From Thalassobaculum litoreum DSM 18839 (GTDB lineage: Bacteria; Pseudomonadota; Alphaproteobacteria; Thalassobaculales; Thalassobaculaceae): a stretch of 64,000 bases of DNA. The DNA is taken from contig NZ_FNBW01000004.1 of NCBI RefSeq assembly GCF_900102465.1, forward strand, positions 1-64,000, given 5' to 3'. Shown here piece after piece: positions 7,467-16,953 of this stretch. A program made the position numbers and the translations under genes. The notes beneath the pieces were generated by a model, which saw only the letters and a list, made by a program, of their open reading frames with translations, did not search any database and was not told where the DNA came from. The number at the start of each line of letters is the position of its first letter. The first letter of the stretch is position 1.

Positions 7467-9665
7467 TTACGCCGTGAAGCGCTTCACCACGTTGTCGATG
7501 ATCTTGGAGATGTTGTTGCGGTAGCCGTTGTGGGACAGGCTGCCGCAGAAGGTGATGGAGCCGGTCGAGAAGACTGCCCCACCGTTCGGCGCCTCGAAAT
7601 AGGTCATGTCGGCGCGGATCAGCGAGGCATGGGTCACGCCGGTCGCCGTGTTCCGCTGGGAGAGCTGGTCCTCCAGCACCGGAATGAAGCTCTCCTGGTG
7701 GTTCTCCGAGGACGCGACCACGATGGCGTGCTCCGGGGTGCCGAGGCGGATATCGGCGCGGTCCAGCTCGAACCCGGCCGCCCCGCCGCCGGACAGCCCG
7801 AAGTTCCCCAGCACCGCGTCGTCCACGCCTTCGAAGATCCAGGCGGCCCGGGGATTGTCGCTGCCGGGCTTGCGTTTGAAGTAGGAGCTCTCGAAGGCGC
7901 CCTGGCTGGAGAAGCCGACGCCGGCCAGCTTTTGCGGCGGCCGGTCGTTGCGCCGCCACAGCCCGCCATATCCGCCGTCGAGCTGGTTGAAGTATTCGCC
8001 CGGCTCGGCCGCCCAGGCGCGGATGCCGCCCTCGGCCCGGCGGATCTCGATCATGCCCGGAATGTCCGGGTGGCGGGCGACCCGCCAGTAGAAGCCGTTG
8101 CCGCCCATGTACATGAACCGCCCGCCGCCATCGACGAAGGCCTGCAGCCCGTCCAGGGTGCCCGGCGTGTGGTATTCCGGGTGCGAGCCGGTGATCACCA
8201 GCTTGTAGGGCTTCAGGATGTCCACGCCCTCGTCGTCCAGGTCCTCGTCGGTGACGATGTCGAAGTCGTGGCCCATCTCCTCCAGCCAGTCGATCAGATG
8301 GGTGTCGGCCGGGAAGTGGCGCAGGCCGGAGCCGCGGGCGTCGTTGAAGGTCAGGTAGCCCGGCCGCATCGTCACCAGCGGCCGCAGGCGGGAGGAGAAG
8401 CACACCCCGCTGCTGTCCGGGTGGTAGTTGTAGGTCGAATGGGCGTAGTCCGGCACGTCGTCGGCGTTATGGGGATACGCACCCCAGTTCTGCATCCGGG
8501 TGCGGAACGCGTGGTCCAGGTTGCCGCGCGCGTGGTTGCCGTAGACCTGATAGGTGAAGGTCGAGGCCAGGAAGCAGATATCGGCCTGCCTGGTACCGGT
8601 CTTCGGGCGGACGTAGAACGGGATGATGTCTTCGGCCTCGCCGCAGCGCAGGCGCGCGCCGTACAGGCCGCTCTTGGCGTCGGCCGGGATGTCGATGACG
8701 AAATCGGTCTCCCAGCCGCAGTCGTAGAGGTCGTCCTCGTGGAAATGGATGGCGGCGTACTGGTCCGGCGCATGGCGCCAGGACATCTCCTCGCCGCTCC
8801 AGGTGGAGCCCTTCATGGCCCGGGTCGGCATGTTGACGGTCGCGCCGTGCAGCCCGTGCGGGCCGGTGTCGCGGATGCTCTGGCCGGAGATCTCCTGGCC
8901 GAAATCCCAGGCGGCGACCAGTCCGGCGACGTCGGTGCCGGCGAGGGCGGATGTCACCTCCTCGGCGCTCAGCACCCGGGCGGCGACGAAGGGAGCCTCG
9001 ATCTTGCCGTTGAAATGGTTGCAGACGACGCGGCCCGGTTCGGCGGCGATCAGCAATGGTTTCCTGCTGGACAGGACCGGCGTGCCCGAGACCTGCAGGG
9101 TGGCGGTGCCGCTATCGTCGGACATCACCTGCGGGGTCATCGGGGTCTGGGTGACCGACAGGACGCCGGTGGTGCCGTCGAAACTGGCGAAGACCCGGTA
9201 CCAGCAGCGGGCGCGCGGCCGCTTGCCGAGCGCCAGGGTCTCCACCGTGCCGCTGCCGGTGCCGATGCGCAGGGTGGCGCCGTCAGGGGTCATGTCGAGG
9301 GCGAAGCCTTCGCCCGCCACCGCGTCCAGGGTCGAGATGACGGTCTGCACACCCCCCTTGGCCGGCAGGGTCGGCCAGACCGTGGCGCCGATCGTGACGG
9401 AGCCGGCGATGGCGCCGGCCGGCGGGTGGCTGTCGATCCTGACGTACGAGCCGAGATGCACCGGCTGCAGGCGCGACGGATAGGTGCCCGATGCCATCGG
9501 GACGTCGATCAGCTTGATGCCGGGACCGGCCGGGTTGGGATCGCCGTGGCGGATGCGGACCACGTCCATCGTGTAGTCGTCCTCGAAGGTGGACGACACC
9601 TTGAACGCGATACGGCCCCCGGGGGTGGCGGACATGCGGTCCGGATAGCCGGTGATCGGAAGCAT
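7467..9665 (-). CDS. N,N-dimethylformamidase large-subunit-like protein
   Basis: The 732-residue protein resembles the large (beta) subunit of N,N-dimethylformamidase (about 760 residues), which hydrolyses dimethylformamide at a mononuclear iron site. Visible parts are an N-terminal beta domain, a central LamG/concanavalin-like domain (about 190-330) with GLVAAWDFGQEISG, and the C-terminal region with the HPEYHTPGTLDGLQAFVDGG and RFMYMGGNGFYWRV segments of this family. The small subunit of characterised DMFases is not found next to it. Position between an importer and a GGT-like hydrolase implies hydrolysis of an imported amide, but the substrate cannot be read from sequence. Confidence 0.75.
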   Translation of the reverse strand: MLPITGYPDRMSATPGGRIAFKVSSTFEDDYTMDVVRIRHGDPNPAGPGIKLIDVPMASGTYPSRLQPVHLGSYVRIDSHPPAGAIAGSVTIGATVWPTLPAKGGVQTVISTLDAVAGEGFALDMTPDGATLRIGTGSGTVETLALGKRPRARCWYRVFASFDGTTGVLSVTQTPMTPQVMSDDSGTATLQVSGTPVLSSRKPLLIAAEPGRVVCNHFNGKIEAPFVAARVLSAEEVTSALAGTDVAGLVAAWDFGQEISGQSIRDTGPHGLHGATVNMPTRAMKGSTWSGEEMSWRHAPDQYAAIHFHEDDLYDCGWETDFVIDIPADAKSGLYGARLRCGEAEDIIPFYVRPKTGTRQADICFLASTFTYQVYGNHARGNLDHAFRTRMQNWGAYPHNADDVPDYAHSTYNYHPDSSGVCFSSRLRPLVTMRPGYLTFNDARGSGLRHFPADTHLIDWLEEMGHDFDIVTDEDLDDEGVDILKPYKLVITGSHPEYHTPGTLDGLQAFVDGGGRFMYMGGNGFYWRVARHPDIPGMIEIRRAEGGIRAWAAEPGEYFNQLDGGYGGLWRRNDRPPQKLAGVGFSSQGAFESSYFKRKPGSDNPRAAWIFEGVDDAVLGNFGLSGGGAAGFELDRADIRLGTPEHAIVVASSENHQESFIPVLEDQLSQRNTATGVTHASLIRADMTYFEAPNGGAVFSTGSITFCGSLSHNGYRNNISKIIDNVVKRFTA

Positions 9666-9749
9666 GGCGGTCCCTCTGCAAGCTTGGTCGGTCGGCGGGC
9701 TCCCCGGCGCGGGCGCACCGGGGCGGTCAGGCGGTGAGGCGCGGGCCGA

Positions 9750-10667
9750 TCAGGCGTCGGCGCCGCGGATCCTCGGGTCGAGTGCATCGCGCAGGCCGTC
9801 GCCCAGAAGGTTCAGGCCGAGCATCGCGAGGATGATAGCGATTCCGGGGAACACACTCATCCACCACATGCCGAGCAGGATGTAATCCTTGCCCTCGAAC
9901 AGGATGGTACCCCAGGTCGGGGTCGGCGGTCGCACACCCAGGCCGAGGAAGCTGAGGGAGGTCTCCACGATGATCGCGTTGGCGACCAGCAGGGTGGCCT
10001 GGACGGTGATCGGCGCCAGGCAGTTCAGCAGCACGTGCTTGAACAGGCGGACATGCATCGGCAGGCCGATGACGATCGCCGCCTGGACATATTCCTCCTC
10101 CTTCTGGGTCAGCACCGCGCTGCGGGTGATGCGGGCGATCTGCGGGGTGGAGACCACGGCGATGACGATCACGACGTTGAGGATGCTCGGGCCGAGCACC
10201 GCCAGGATGCCGATGGCCAGGATCAGGGCCGGGAAGGCCAGCAGGACGTCCATGCAACGCATGATGATGTCGTCGACGAAGCCGCCGAGATAGCCCGACA
10301 GCGCGCCGGCCGTCACGCCGCACAGGGTGGCGATGGTGATGGAGACGATGCCGACCATAAGGGAGATCTGTGTGCCGTGGATCACCCGGCTCAGCAGATC
10401 GCGGCCGTACTGATCGGTGCCCAGCCAATGTTCGGCGGACGGTCCCATCAGGCGCACGGCCAGATCCTGGGCGTTGGGATCGTAGGGCGAGATCACATCG
10501 GCGGTCAGCGCCACCAGGATCGCCAGCACGAAGACCACCAGGCCCGCCACCGCCAGCTTGTTGGACGCGAAGGCGTCGACGAACAGCCGGAGCTGGCCGC
10601 GTGGCGGGGGCGGCTCCTGGGTGTCGGCCGCGACGACCGCGATTGCGTGGTCCTGGGTAGTCATCAA
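9750..10667 (-). CDS. Dpp/Opp-type ABC transporter permease (DppC-like)
   Basis: Inner-membrane permease of 305 residues with a cytoplasmic N-terminal OppC_N segment, a first membrane helix (LAVAGLVVFVLAILVAL), the TDQYGRDLLSRVIHGTQISL signature of DppC proteins and a late EAA-type loop followed by ETSLSFLGLGVRPPTPTWG. It pairs with the DppB-like protein encoded just upstream to form the channel for peptides or peptide-like solutes. It lies 84 bp before the DMFase-like gene in the same minus-strand operon. Confidence 0.9.
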   Translation of the reverse strand: MMTTQDHAIAVVAADTQEPPPPRGQLRLFVDAFASNKLAVAGLVVFVLAILVALTADVISPYDPNAQDLAVRLMGPSAEHWLGTDQYGRDLLSRVIHGTQISLMVGIVSITIATLCGVTAGALSGYLGGFVDDIIMRCMDVLLAFPALILAIGILAVLGPSILNVVIVIAVVSTPQIARITRSAVLTQKEEEYVQAAIVIGLPMHVRLFKHVLLNCLAPITVQATLLVANAIIVETSLSFLGLGVRPPTPTWGTILFEGKDYILLGMWWMSVFPGIAIILAMLGLNLLGDGLRDALDPRIRGADA

Positions 10668-10712
10668 TGTCCTCCCGCCATTCCGGTCACGCGGTCAGTG
10701 CCTGCGTGCGGC

Positions 10713-11660
10713 TCAGCTGTATTCGATCTTGGGATTGAGGAAGGCGTAGCTCAGGTCGACCAGGATGTTGATCCCGACATAAACCGTGGCGAAGAACAGG
10801 ATCAGTCCCTGGATGATCGGGAAGTCGCGCTTGGCCATGGCGGTGATCAGCTCGCGCCCGATGCCCGGCATGAAGAAGATCGTCTCGGTCAGGACCGCGC
10901 CGGCCAGGAGGGTGCCGGTCTGCAGCCCGATCACCGTGATCACCGGGATGAAGGCGTTCTTGATCGCGTGGCTCCGGATCACCCACCGCTCCGCCAGGCC
11001 CTTGGCGCGGGCGGTCTCGATGTATTCCTTGCGCATCACCTCCAGCATGGAGGAGCGCACCATGCGCATGGAGATCGCCGCGAAGAATGCGCCGAGCGAC
11101 ACCGCCGGCAGGATCAGGCTCATCACCCCGGGCACGAAGCCCTTGTTGAAGTGGAACCCGCCCGGCGGCAGCCAGCGCAGATAGACGCCGAAGACGATGA
11201 TGAAGACCAGGCCGAGCCAGAAGTTCGGGATGCTGATGCCCAGCAGCGCGATCACCCGCGAGACGTGATCGGTGAGGGTGTTGCGCTTGATCGCCGAGAT
11301 GATGCCGACCGGCAGGGCGATGAGCAGGGAGAAGACCAGGGCGGAAACCGTCAGGGTGAGGGTCACCGGCAGCCGCGAGGCGATGATCTCGGAGACCGGC
11401 TGGTTGGTGTGCAGCGAGCGGCCGAAATCGCCCTGCAGCACGTTGAAGAACCAGATCAGGAACTGCTCCCACAGGGGTTCGTTCAGGTTCCACTGTTCGC
11501 GCAGCGCCTGGATCGCCTCCGGGGTCGCCGCGTCTCCCAGCACCGCCTGGGCCGGGTCGCCCGGGATCAGGTGGATCAGGGAGAAGATGACGATGGAAAT
11601 CCCGATATAGACCGGGATGGCGTGCAGAAACCGTTTCGCGAGATAGGCCCAGAAGTTCAT
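10713..11660 (-). CDS. Dpp/Opp-type ABC transporter permease (DppB-like)
   Basis: Inner-membrane permease of 315 residues beginning FLHAIPVYIGISIVIFSLIH with the usual PGDPA motif and six predicted membrane segments. The cytoplasmic EAA-type loop YIETARAKGLAERWVIRSHA precedes the late helices. It is the partner of the adjacent DppC-like permease (45-bp gap) and takes solute from the binding protein encoded upstream. The substrate is unknown; the operon partners suggest an amide or short peptide derivative. Confidence 0.9.
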   Translation of the reverse strand: MNFWAYLAKRFLHAIPVYIGISIVIFSLIHLIPGDPAQAVLGDAATPEAIQALREQWNLNEPLWEQFLIWFFNVLQGDFGRSLHTNQPVSEIIASRLPVTLTLTVSALVFSLLIALPVGIISAIKRNTLTDHVSRVIALLGISIPNFWLGLVFIIVFGVYLRWLPPGGFHFNKGFVPGVMSLILPAVSLGAFFAAISMRMVRSSMLEVMRKEYIETARAKGLAERWVIRSHAIKNAFIPVITVIGLQTGTLLAGAVLTETIFFMPGIGRELITAMAKRDFPIIQGLILFFATVYVGINILVDLSYAFLNPKIEYS

Positions 11661-11736
11661 CTACCGTGCTCCGCGCGGGGGAGACGGGCACCGGCGTCGC
11701 GGCCGGTGCCCGTCCGGATATCCGATTGGCGACCGC

Positions 11737-13284
11737 TCAGGAGAGGTCGGTTTCCCAGAACATGCTGTCGTTCGGCGTGCCGACCTTGTAGTTGGCGACG
11801 CTCTCCGACCAGGCGTCGGTGCTGTCGACATAGACCACCTGGGTGTAAGGCACCTGGTCGTGCAGGATCTTGAGGAAGTCGCCGTACACGAGCTGGCGCT
11901 CTTCCTTGTTCACCGTGACCAGGAACTTGTTCAGCAGGTCGTACGCCTTCAGGCCGTGTTCGTCCTCCCAGCCGAGTTGGCGCGACGGCGGGGTATAGAA
12001 CAGCGGCGCGGTGGCGGGGCTGTAGCCGAAATATCCGGCGTTCAGATCCTCGTAGGACGCCTCGTAGTCCCAGACCCGCATCTTGCCGAACATGACGCTC
12101 TTCTCGAGCGGTTCGATGTTCATCTTGATGCCGATATCGGCGAGGTTGGCCTGGATCACCGTGAGCTGCTCGACGAACCAGCCCTGGGCGGTGGTCATGC
12201 AGGTGAACTCGAAATTGTCCGGCTTCGAGCTCTCCTTGAGGAACTTCTTGGCCATGTCCGGATCGTAGTCGATCTTCGTCATGTCGGCCGGATAGTCGCC
12301 GGCCGGAAGCTGCCAGCCCGGCGTCGGCGCGTAGGCGATCTTGGCCATGCCGTAGAACACCTTGTCGGCGATCGCCTTGCGGTTAATACCGAAGGCCACG
12401 GCCCGGCGCAGGTTCACGTCCTGGAACGGTCCGGCCTTGGTGTTGAAATACAGCTGCTCGGTCTGGGTGCCCGGCACCTGGCCGACCACCACGCCCGGCG
12501 CGCTCTTCAGCTGTTCCAGGTTGCGCGGCGGGATCTCCTTCATCATGTCAACCTGGCCGGTGATCAGGTTCGTCACCTTCACCGTGTCGTCGGGGATGAT
12601 CTGGAAGTAGACCTCGTCCAGCTTCGGCACGCCGGCGGTGAAGTAGGCCTCGTTCTTCTTCAGCAGGATGTGGTCGTCCTTGACCCACTCGACGAACTCG
12701 AACGGGCCGGTGCCGATCGGGTTGCGGGCGAAGTCCTTGCCGAACTCCTCGGCCGCCTTCTTGCTGACGATCTTGCACATGGTGGATGTGTCGAGGAAGT
12801 CCGGGTACGGCTCGGCCATGGTGAACTTGACGGTGTACTTGTCGACTGCCTCGACCTTCGCCAGCGGCTTCAGCCAGAGCGACAGGAAGAAGTTCTGGCC
12901 GGTCTCGATCGCGCCGCGGATGGTGTCGTAGGTGTAGACCACGTCCTCGGCGGTCATCTCGCCGTAGCCCTTGTGGAACTGCACGCCTTCCTTGAGCTTG
13001 AAGACGTAGGTCAGGTCGTCCGGCTGCTCCGGCGCGGCGACGGCCAGATCGGGGAACATGTTCGAGTCGGCGTCATAGTTCATGAGGCCGTTGTAGATCT
13101 GCTTGTCGACGTTGAGGCTGGTCACGTCGCTCGACGTCCGTACGTCCAGGCTCCAGGCGTCGGAGCTGATGGCGACCGTCAGCCGACCGCCGGCCGCATG
13201 GGCAATCTTGGACGTGAGCAGATCGCTCGCGATGAAGGCACCGGCGCCCGCGCCGGCAATCTTCAGAAAGTCCCTACGCTTCAT
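11737..13284 (-). CDS. ABC transporter substrate-binding protein, family 5, Tat-exported
   Basis: The 515-residue periplasmic solute-binding protein is of the DppA/OppA (SBP_bac_5) type. It begins MKRRDFLKIAGAGAGAF, a twin-arginine signal (RRDFLK) with cleavage expected near AHAAG. The body shows family segments such as LTYVFKLKEGVQFHKGYG, NPIGTGPFEFVEW and DVNLRRAVAFGINRKAI. It captures substrate for the flanking DppBCDF-type transporter. Tat export suggests folding in the cytoplasm or avoidance of metal competition, although many alphaproteobacterial family 5 SBPs use Tat. Confidence 0.9.
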   Translation of the reverse strand: MKRRDFLKIAGAGAGAFIASDLLTSKIAHAAGGRLTVAISSDAWSLDVRTSSDVTSLNVDKQIYNGLMNYDADSNMFPDLAVAAPEQPDDLTYVFKLKEGVQFHKGYGEMTAEDVVYTYDTIRGAIETGQNFFLSLWLKPLAKVEAVDKYTVKFTMAEPYPDFLDTSTMCKIVSKKAAEEFGKDFARNPIGTGPFEFVEWVKDDHILLKKNEAYFTAGVPKLDEVYFQIIPDDTVKVTNLITGQVDMMKEIPPRNLEQLKSAPGVVVGQVPGTQTEQLYFNTKAGPFQDVNLRRAVAFGINRKAIADKVFYGMAKIAYAPTPGWQLPAGDYPADMTKIDYDPDMAKKFLKESSKPDNFEFTCMTTAQGWFVEQLTVIQANLADIGIKMNIEPLEKSVMFGKMRVWDYEASYEDLNAGYFGYSPATAPLFYTPPSRQLGWEDEHGLKAYDLLNKFLVTVNKEERQLVYGDFLKILHDQVPYTQVVYVDSTDAWSESVANYKVGTPNDSMFWETDLS

Positions 13285-13366
13285 GGTGAAGTCTCCCGTT
13301 CTTTTCCTGTGAATCTGACCCTGGTTACCTCCGGTATTTCCCGCGTCTTCTGTTGTGCGCGAGTTC

Positions 13367-14332
13367 TCAGTACAGGTGGCACGCGACCGAGCGGGTCGCG
13401 TTCACCTTCTTCAGCGTGGGCACCACCTGGCGACACTGTTCCGTCGCGAACTGGCAGCGGGGATGGAAATGGCAGCCCGAGGGCGGGTTGACCGGACTCG
13501 GGATCTCGCCCTTCAGCAGCACCCGGTCGCGCTTGGCGCGCGGGTTCGGGACCGGAATCGCGGAGGTCAGCGCCTGGGTGTAGGGGTGCAGCGGCTCGGC
13601 GTAGAGGCTCTCTCGGTCGGCGACCTCGACCAGCTTGCCGAGATACATGACCGCGATGCGCTCGCACAGGTGCTGCACCACGTTCAGGTCGTGGGCGATG
13701 AACAGGTAGGACAGGCCGAACTCGTCGCGCAGCCTGTGCAGCAGGTTCAGCACCTGGGCCTGGATCGACACGTCCAGGGCGGAGACCGGCTCGTCGGCGA
13801 TGATCAGCTTGGGGTTCAGGGCGAGCGCGCGGGCGATGCCGATGCGCTGGCGCTGGCCGCCGGAGAATTCGTGCGGGTAGCGGCTGGCCATGCGCGGGTT
13901 CAGGCCCACGGTGTTCATCAGGTCGCCGACCCGCTCCTCGACCTCCTTGCCGGTCGCCACCCCGTGCAGCCGGATCGGCTCGGCGATGGCGTGGGCCACG
14001 GTCAGGCGGGGGTTCAGGGACGAATACGGATCCTGGAAGATGAACTGCATGTCGCGGCGCAGCGGCCGGAACTGCGCGTCGGTCATCGCCTGGGTGTCCT
14101 TGCCCTCGAAGACGATGTCGCCTTCGGTGGCCTTGAGCAGCCGGACCAGCAGACGGCCGGTGGTGGTCTTGCCGGAGCCGCTCTCTCCGACAAGCCCGAG
14201 GACCTCGCCCTTGTGGATGTCGAAGCTCACGTCGTCGACGGCGCGGACATACTTGGTCTCGCGGGAGAACAGGGACCCCTTGCGGATGGGGAAGTATTTC
14301 TTGAGCCCCGCGACTTCCAGCAACTTCTCCAA
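13367..14332 (-). CDS. Dpp/Opp-type ABC transporter ATPase (DppF-like)
   Basis: ATPase of 321 residues with Walker [10 protein letters not shown], signature [15 protein letters not shown], Walker [13 protein letters not shown] and the C-terminal oligopeptide-transporter extension with [15 protein letters not shown], whose cysteines may hold an Fe-S cluster in relatives. It pairs with the upstream DppD-like ATPase to power the importer. Gene order in the transcript is D-F-A-B-C followed by two hydrolases. Confidence 0.9.
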   Translation of the reverse strand: MEKLLEVAGLKKYFPIRKGSLFSRETKYVRAVDDVSFDIHKGEVLGLVGESGSGKTTTGRLLVRLLKATEGDIVFEGKDTQAMTDAQFRPLRRDMQFIFQDPYSSLNPRLTVAHAIAEPIRLHGVATGKEVEERVGDLMNTVGLNPRMASRYPHEFSGGQRQRIGIARALALNPKLIIADEPVSALDVSIQAQVLNLLHRLRDEFGLSYLFIAHDLNVVQHLCERIAVMYLGKLVEVADRESLYAEPLHPYTQALTSAIPVPNPRAKRDRVLLKGEIPSPVNPPSGCHFHPRCQFATEQCRQVVPTLKKVNATRSVACHLY

Positions 14333-14401
14333 GAATGGTCCCCTTCGTTATGCGGTCAGTCCGCCGGCCCCGGCACGCGGCGCCGACCCATCCCCTGTCG
14401 G

Positions 14402-15403
14402 TCACTCGGCGGCGGCGACCGCCGTCTGGGTGACACTGTCGAGCCAGCACCGGCTCATGTGGCCGGGCGCCACCTCCCGGAACGGGGGCTCCTCGTCGAT
14501 GCATTTCTGCATGCAGTAGGCGCAGCGCGGCGCGAAGTTGCAGCCTTTCGGGATGCGCAGAAGATCCGGCGGCTGACCGGGGATCGGCTTGAGCTGATCG
14601 ACCCGGTGCTCGGGTGTGGGCAGGGAGTCGAGCAGCCCGCGGGTATAGGGATGCTTCGGCTCGTCGAACAGGTCGTACACATTCGCCTGCTCGACCACCT
14701 GGCCGGCATACATGACCACGACCTTGTCGCAGATCTCGGCGACCACGCCGAGGTCGTGGGTGATCAGGATGATGGCGCTGTTCAGGTCGTCGCGGATGCG
14801 GCGCAGCAGGTCGAGGATCTGCGCCTGCACGGTCACGTCGAGCGCGGTGGTCGGCTCGTCGGCGATCAGCAGGCCCGGCTCGCAGGCCAGCGCCATGGCG
14901 ATCATCACCCGCTGGCGCATGCCGCCGCTGAATTCGTGCGGATAGTTGTCGAGCCGGCCTTCCGGCTCCGGGATGTTGACGTCGCGGAACAGTTCCAGGG
15001 TCCGGGCGCGTGCCTGGGTCTCGTTCATGTCCAGGTGCAGGCGCAGGACCTCGGTGATCTGGTCGCCGACCTTCATCGTCGGGTTCAGGTAGGTCATCGG
15101 GTCCTGGAAGATCATGGAGATCCGGTTGCCGCGGACCTTGCGCATCTCGCTTTCGGACAGCTCGAGCAGGTCCTTGCCCTCGAACTCGATCCGCCCGTCC
15201 ACGGTGCGGCCCGGCGGATTGGGCACCAGGCGCAGGATCGAGCGTGCGGTGATGCTTTTGCCGCAGCCGGATTCCCCGACGATTCCGAGAACCTCGCCCT
15301 GATCGACACTGAAGCTGACCCCGTCGACCGCGCGCACGACCCCTTCGCGGATGAAGAAATGCGTCTTCAGATTAACGACGTTCAGCGACGGCGTTCCGGT
15401 CAT
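14402..15403 (-). CDS. Dpp/Opp-type ABC transporter ATPase (DppD-like)
   Basis: The first gene of the importer operon encodes 333 residues with Walker A GESGCGKS, signature [17 protein letters not shown], Walker [19 protein letters not shown] and the C-terminal extension [15 protein letters not shown] typical of DppD/OppD. The region upstream (15404-15758) carries the operon promoter and two palindromes that look like GntR-type operators, so transcription of the whole 9.6-kb unit probably starts there. Confidence 0.9.
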   Translation of the reverse strand: MTGTPSLNVVNLKTHFFIREGVVRAVDGVSFSVDQGEVLGIVGESGCGKSITARSILRLVPNPPGRTVDGRIEFEGKDLLELSESEMRKVRGNRISMIFQDPMTYLNPTMKVGDQITEVLRLHLDMNETQARARTLELFRDVNIPEPEGRLDNYPHEFSGGMRQRVMIAMALACEPGLLIADEPTTALDVTVQAQILDLLRRIRDDLNSAIILITHDLGVVAEICDKVVVMYAGQVVEQANVYDLFDEPKHPYTRGLLDSLPTPEHRVDQLKPIPGQPPDLLRIPKGCNFAPRCAYCMQKCIDEEPPFREVAPGHMSRCWLDSVTQTAVAAAE

Positions 15404-15433
15404 TTGTATCCATCCCCCGGCGGCGACTGCACA

Positions 15434-15443
15434 TTGTGCACAA
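15434..15443. promoter_or_regulatory. Palindromic operator candidate TTGTGCACAA, proximal copy
   Basis: Perfect 10-bp palindrome 31 bp upstream of the start codon of the DppD-like gene. The form TNGTNNACNA is typical of operators bound by GntR/FCD regulators. It would overlap the transcript start or 5' leader, consistent with repression. No GntR gene is present in the window. Confidence 0.5.
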
Positions 15444-15636
15444 GCGAACGTTAAGGCCGGCTCCGACGGAGGTAAATACGTCCAATACGGTTTTCCCGAA
15501 AATCTGCACCGAAACTAAGCATCGCTAAAAATACTCGAGTTTTCAATGCATTGAATCGTCCGATTGAAATCGAGCGAAGTGAGTGCTGGACGGAGGTGAT
15601 TACAAAATGGGCGAGTCGAATAGGCATAAGGCGCGT

Positions 15637-15650
15637 AATTGTGCACAATT
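15637..15650. promoter_or_regulatory. Palindromic operator candidate AATTGTGCACAATT, distal copy
   Basis: Perfect 14-bp palindrome containing the same TTGTGCACAA core as the site at 15434-15443. Two matching sites in one intergenic region argue against chance and suggest a dimeric regulator with DNA looping or two promoters. Confidence 0.5.
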
Positions 15651-15758
15651 CTGAAACCGGTCCGTGATGCCCGCCGCGCCGGTGGCGGATCCGCCCGGAG
15701 CGTTGGCGAATAGGGGCGGGGCGCTGCGTACGATCGGCAGCGCCCCTGCGGTGCCGTG

Positions 15759-16841
15759 TCAGGCGATCGCGGTGGGCATGCCGAGGCTGGCCGCCTGGCG
15801 CTGCTCGAAGGCATGCCGGGTCTCGTCGTAGCAGTGGCCGCGGAAGCCGCCGCGCACGGTGCCGGGCTCGACGGCGCGGAAATAGACCCGCCAGCTCTCG
15901 GGAAGCTGCACGGAATCCGGTGGGGCGAGCCACAGCCGGTGCAGCAGCCGCTTCTCCTCCGGCGCCTCGAAATCCTCGAACTCGGTGCGCGAGTGCAGGG
16001 CCACGTGGTTGTTCATGATCTGCAGGTCGCCGGGCTCCAGCCACATGGTGAACATCAGATCGGGGCGGCGCAGGATGGCGTCCAGGTAGTCGGCCGTCTC
16101 GTGCTGGGCCGCGCTCATCGGCGGTACGCCCTCCAGTTCCTGGGCGGTGCGCACCCGATTGCGGTTCCATTTGCAGAACAGCCGGCCGCCGGCGACGTCG
16201 AACAGCGGCTGACCGTAGAACGGCGCCTCGTCCGGCGCCTCCTCCTGGTTGCGGCTGAAATGGAACGGCTGGCGCGCCACCTCCGCCAGGTCCGGGCGCT
16301 CGGCGCTCAGGGTCTGCCAGGCGGAGACGCTGCTGGTGACCATGCTCTGGCCGCCGGCCTTGGCCTTGTTGTAGCAGGCGAGCGTGACCAGGTCGCAGCT
16401 GTCGACGTGGAAGTCGAGCTTGGCGTTGGAATTGTATCCACGTCCGCCGGCGGAACGGTAGTCCATGCCGGCGGATTTGACCTCGGACAGGTAGTGGGTG
16501 GCCTTTCCCTGGGGGCGGGCGACGCCGAGATGCAGGCCGATGGCCCAGCTCAGCAGCCGGAACTCCTCCGGGCTCATGCCGGCGCGCGGCAGGCCCTTCA
16601 CCAGGGCGAGGCCGAGGCCGAAATGGGCCTCGCGGGCGGCGGCCTTGACCGTCTCCAGCCCGGGGCCGAGATCGAACTCCTCGCGGCGATAGTCCAGGAG
16701 CGGGCGGTCCGGGTCATGGGCGGCCTTGACGGCGTCGGCCATCCGCGCCCGGTCGGCATCGGCCAGCGGGAAGGTCCAGCGGCGGTCGCGGTCAAGATCC
16801 TCGGCGCGCCACGCGGCCGACGTGTCGAATTCCTGCGGCAT
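15759..16841 (-). CDS. TauD/GbbH-like Fe(II)/2-oxoglutarate dioxygenase
   Basis: The 360-residue protein belongs to the TauD/TfdA superfamily. The metal triad is visible: FHVDSCD (His145, Asp147) and the distal His in NNHVALHSR (His283), with a later Arg in KRLLHRLWL likely to bind 2-oxoglutarate. Such enzymes hydroxylate small substrates such as taurine, gamma-butyrobetaine or aryloxy acids using O2. It ends a second peptide-type importer operon, 112 bp after an amidase gene, so it may act on a product released from the imported amide. Confidence 0.85.
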   Translation of the reverse strand: MPQEFDTSAAWRAEDLDRDRRWTFPLADADRARMADAVKAAHDPDRPLLDYRREEFDLGPGLETVKAAAREAHFGLGLALVKGLPRAGMSPEEFRLLSWAIGLHLGVARPQGKATHYLSEVKSAGMDYRSAGGRGYNSNAKLDFHVDSCDLVTLACYNKAKAGGQSMVTSSVSAWQTLSAERPDLAEVARQPFHFSRNQEEAPDEAPFYGQPLFDVAGGRLFCKWNRNRVRTAQELEGVPPMSAAQHETADYLDAILRRPDLMFTMWLEPGDLQIMNNHVALHSRTEFEDFEAPEEKRLLHRLWLAPPDSVQLPESWRVYFRAVEPGTVRGGFRGHCYDETRHAFEQRQAASLGMPTAIA

Positions 16842-16953
16842 GTTCCTACCCGATGATGTGCTTGTTATCGGGTCATGCTATCGGCGGCCCCGGGGGCGGT
16901 AAAGCCGCCGACTGGCGCGCGTCGCCGCCGGCGGGGCCTCGGTTCGCCGGGGC

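Larger units (their letters stand above)
15404..15758. other. Regulatory intergenic region upstream of the first importer operon
   Basis: The 355-bp stretch has no gene and is AT-richer than its surroundings. It separates the start of the importer operon at 15403 from the end of the dioxygenase gene at 15759. It contains two TTGTGCACAA palindromes about 200 bp apart (listed separately). No terminator with a T-run was recognised behind the dioxygenase gene. Confidence 0.7.
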
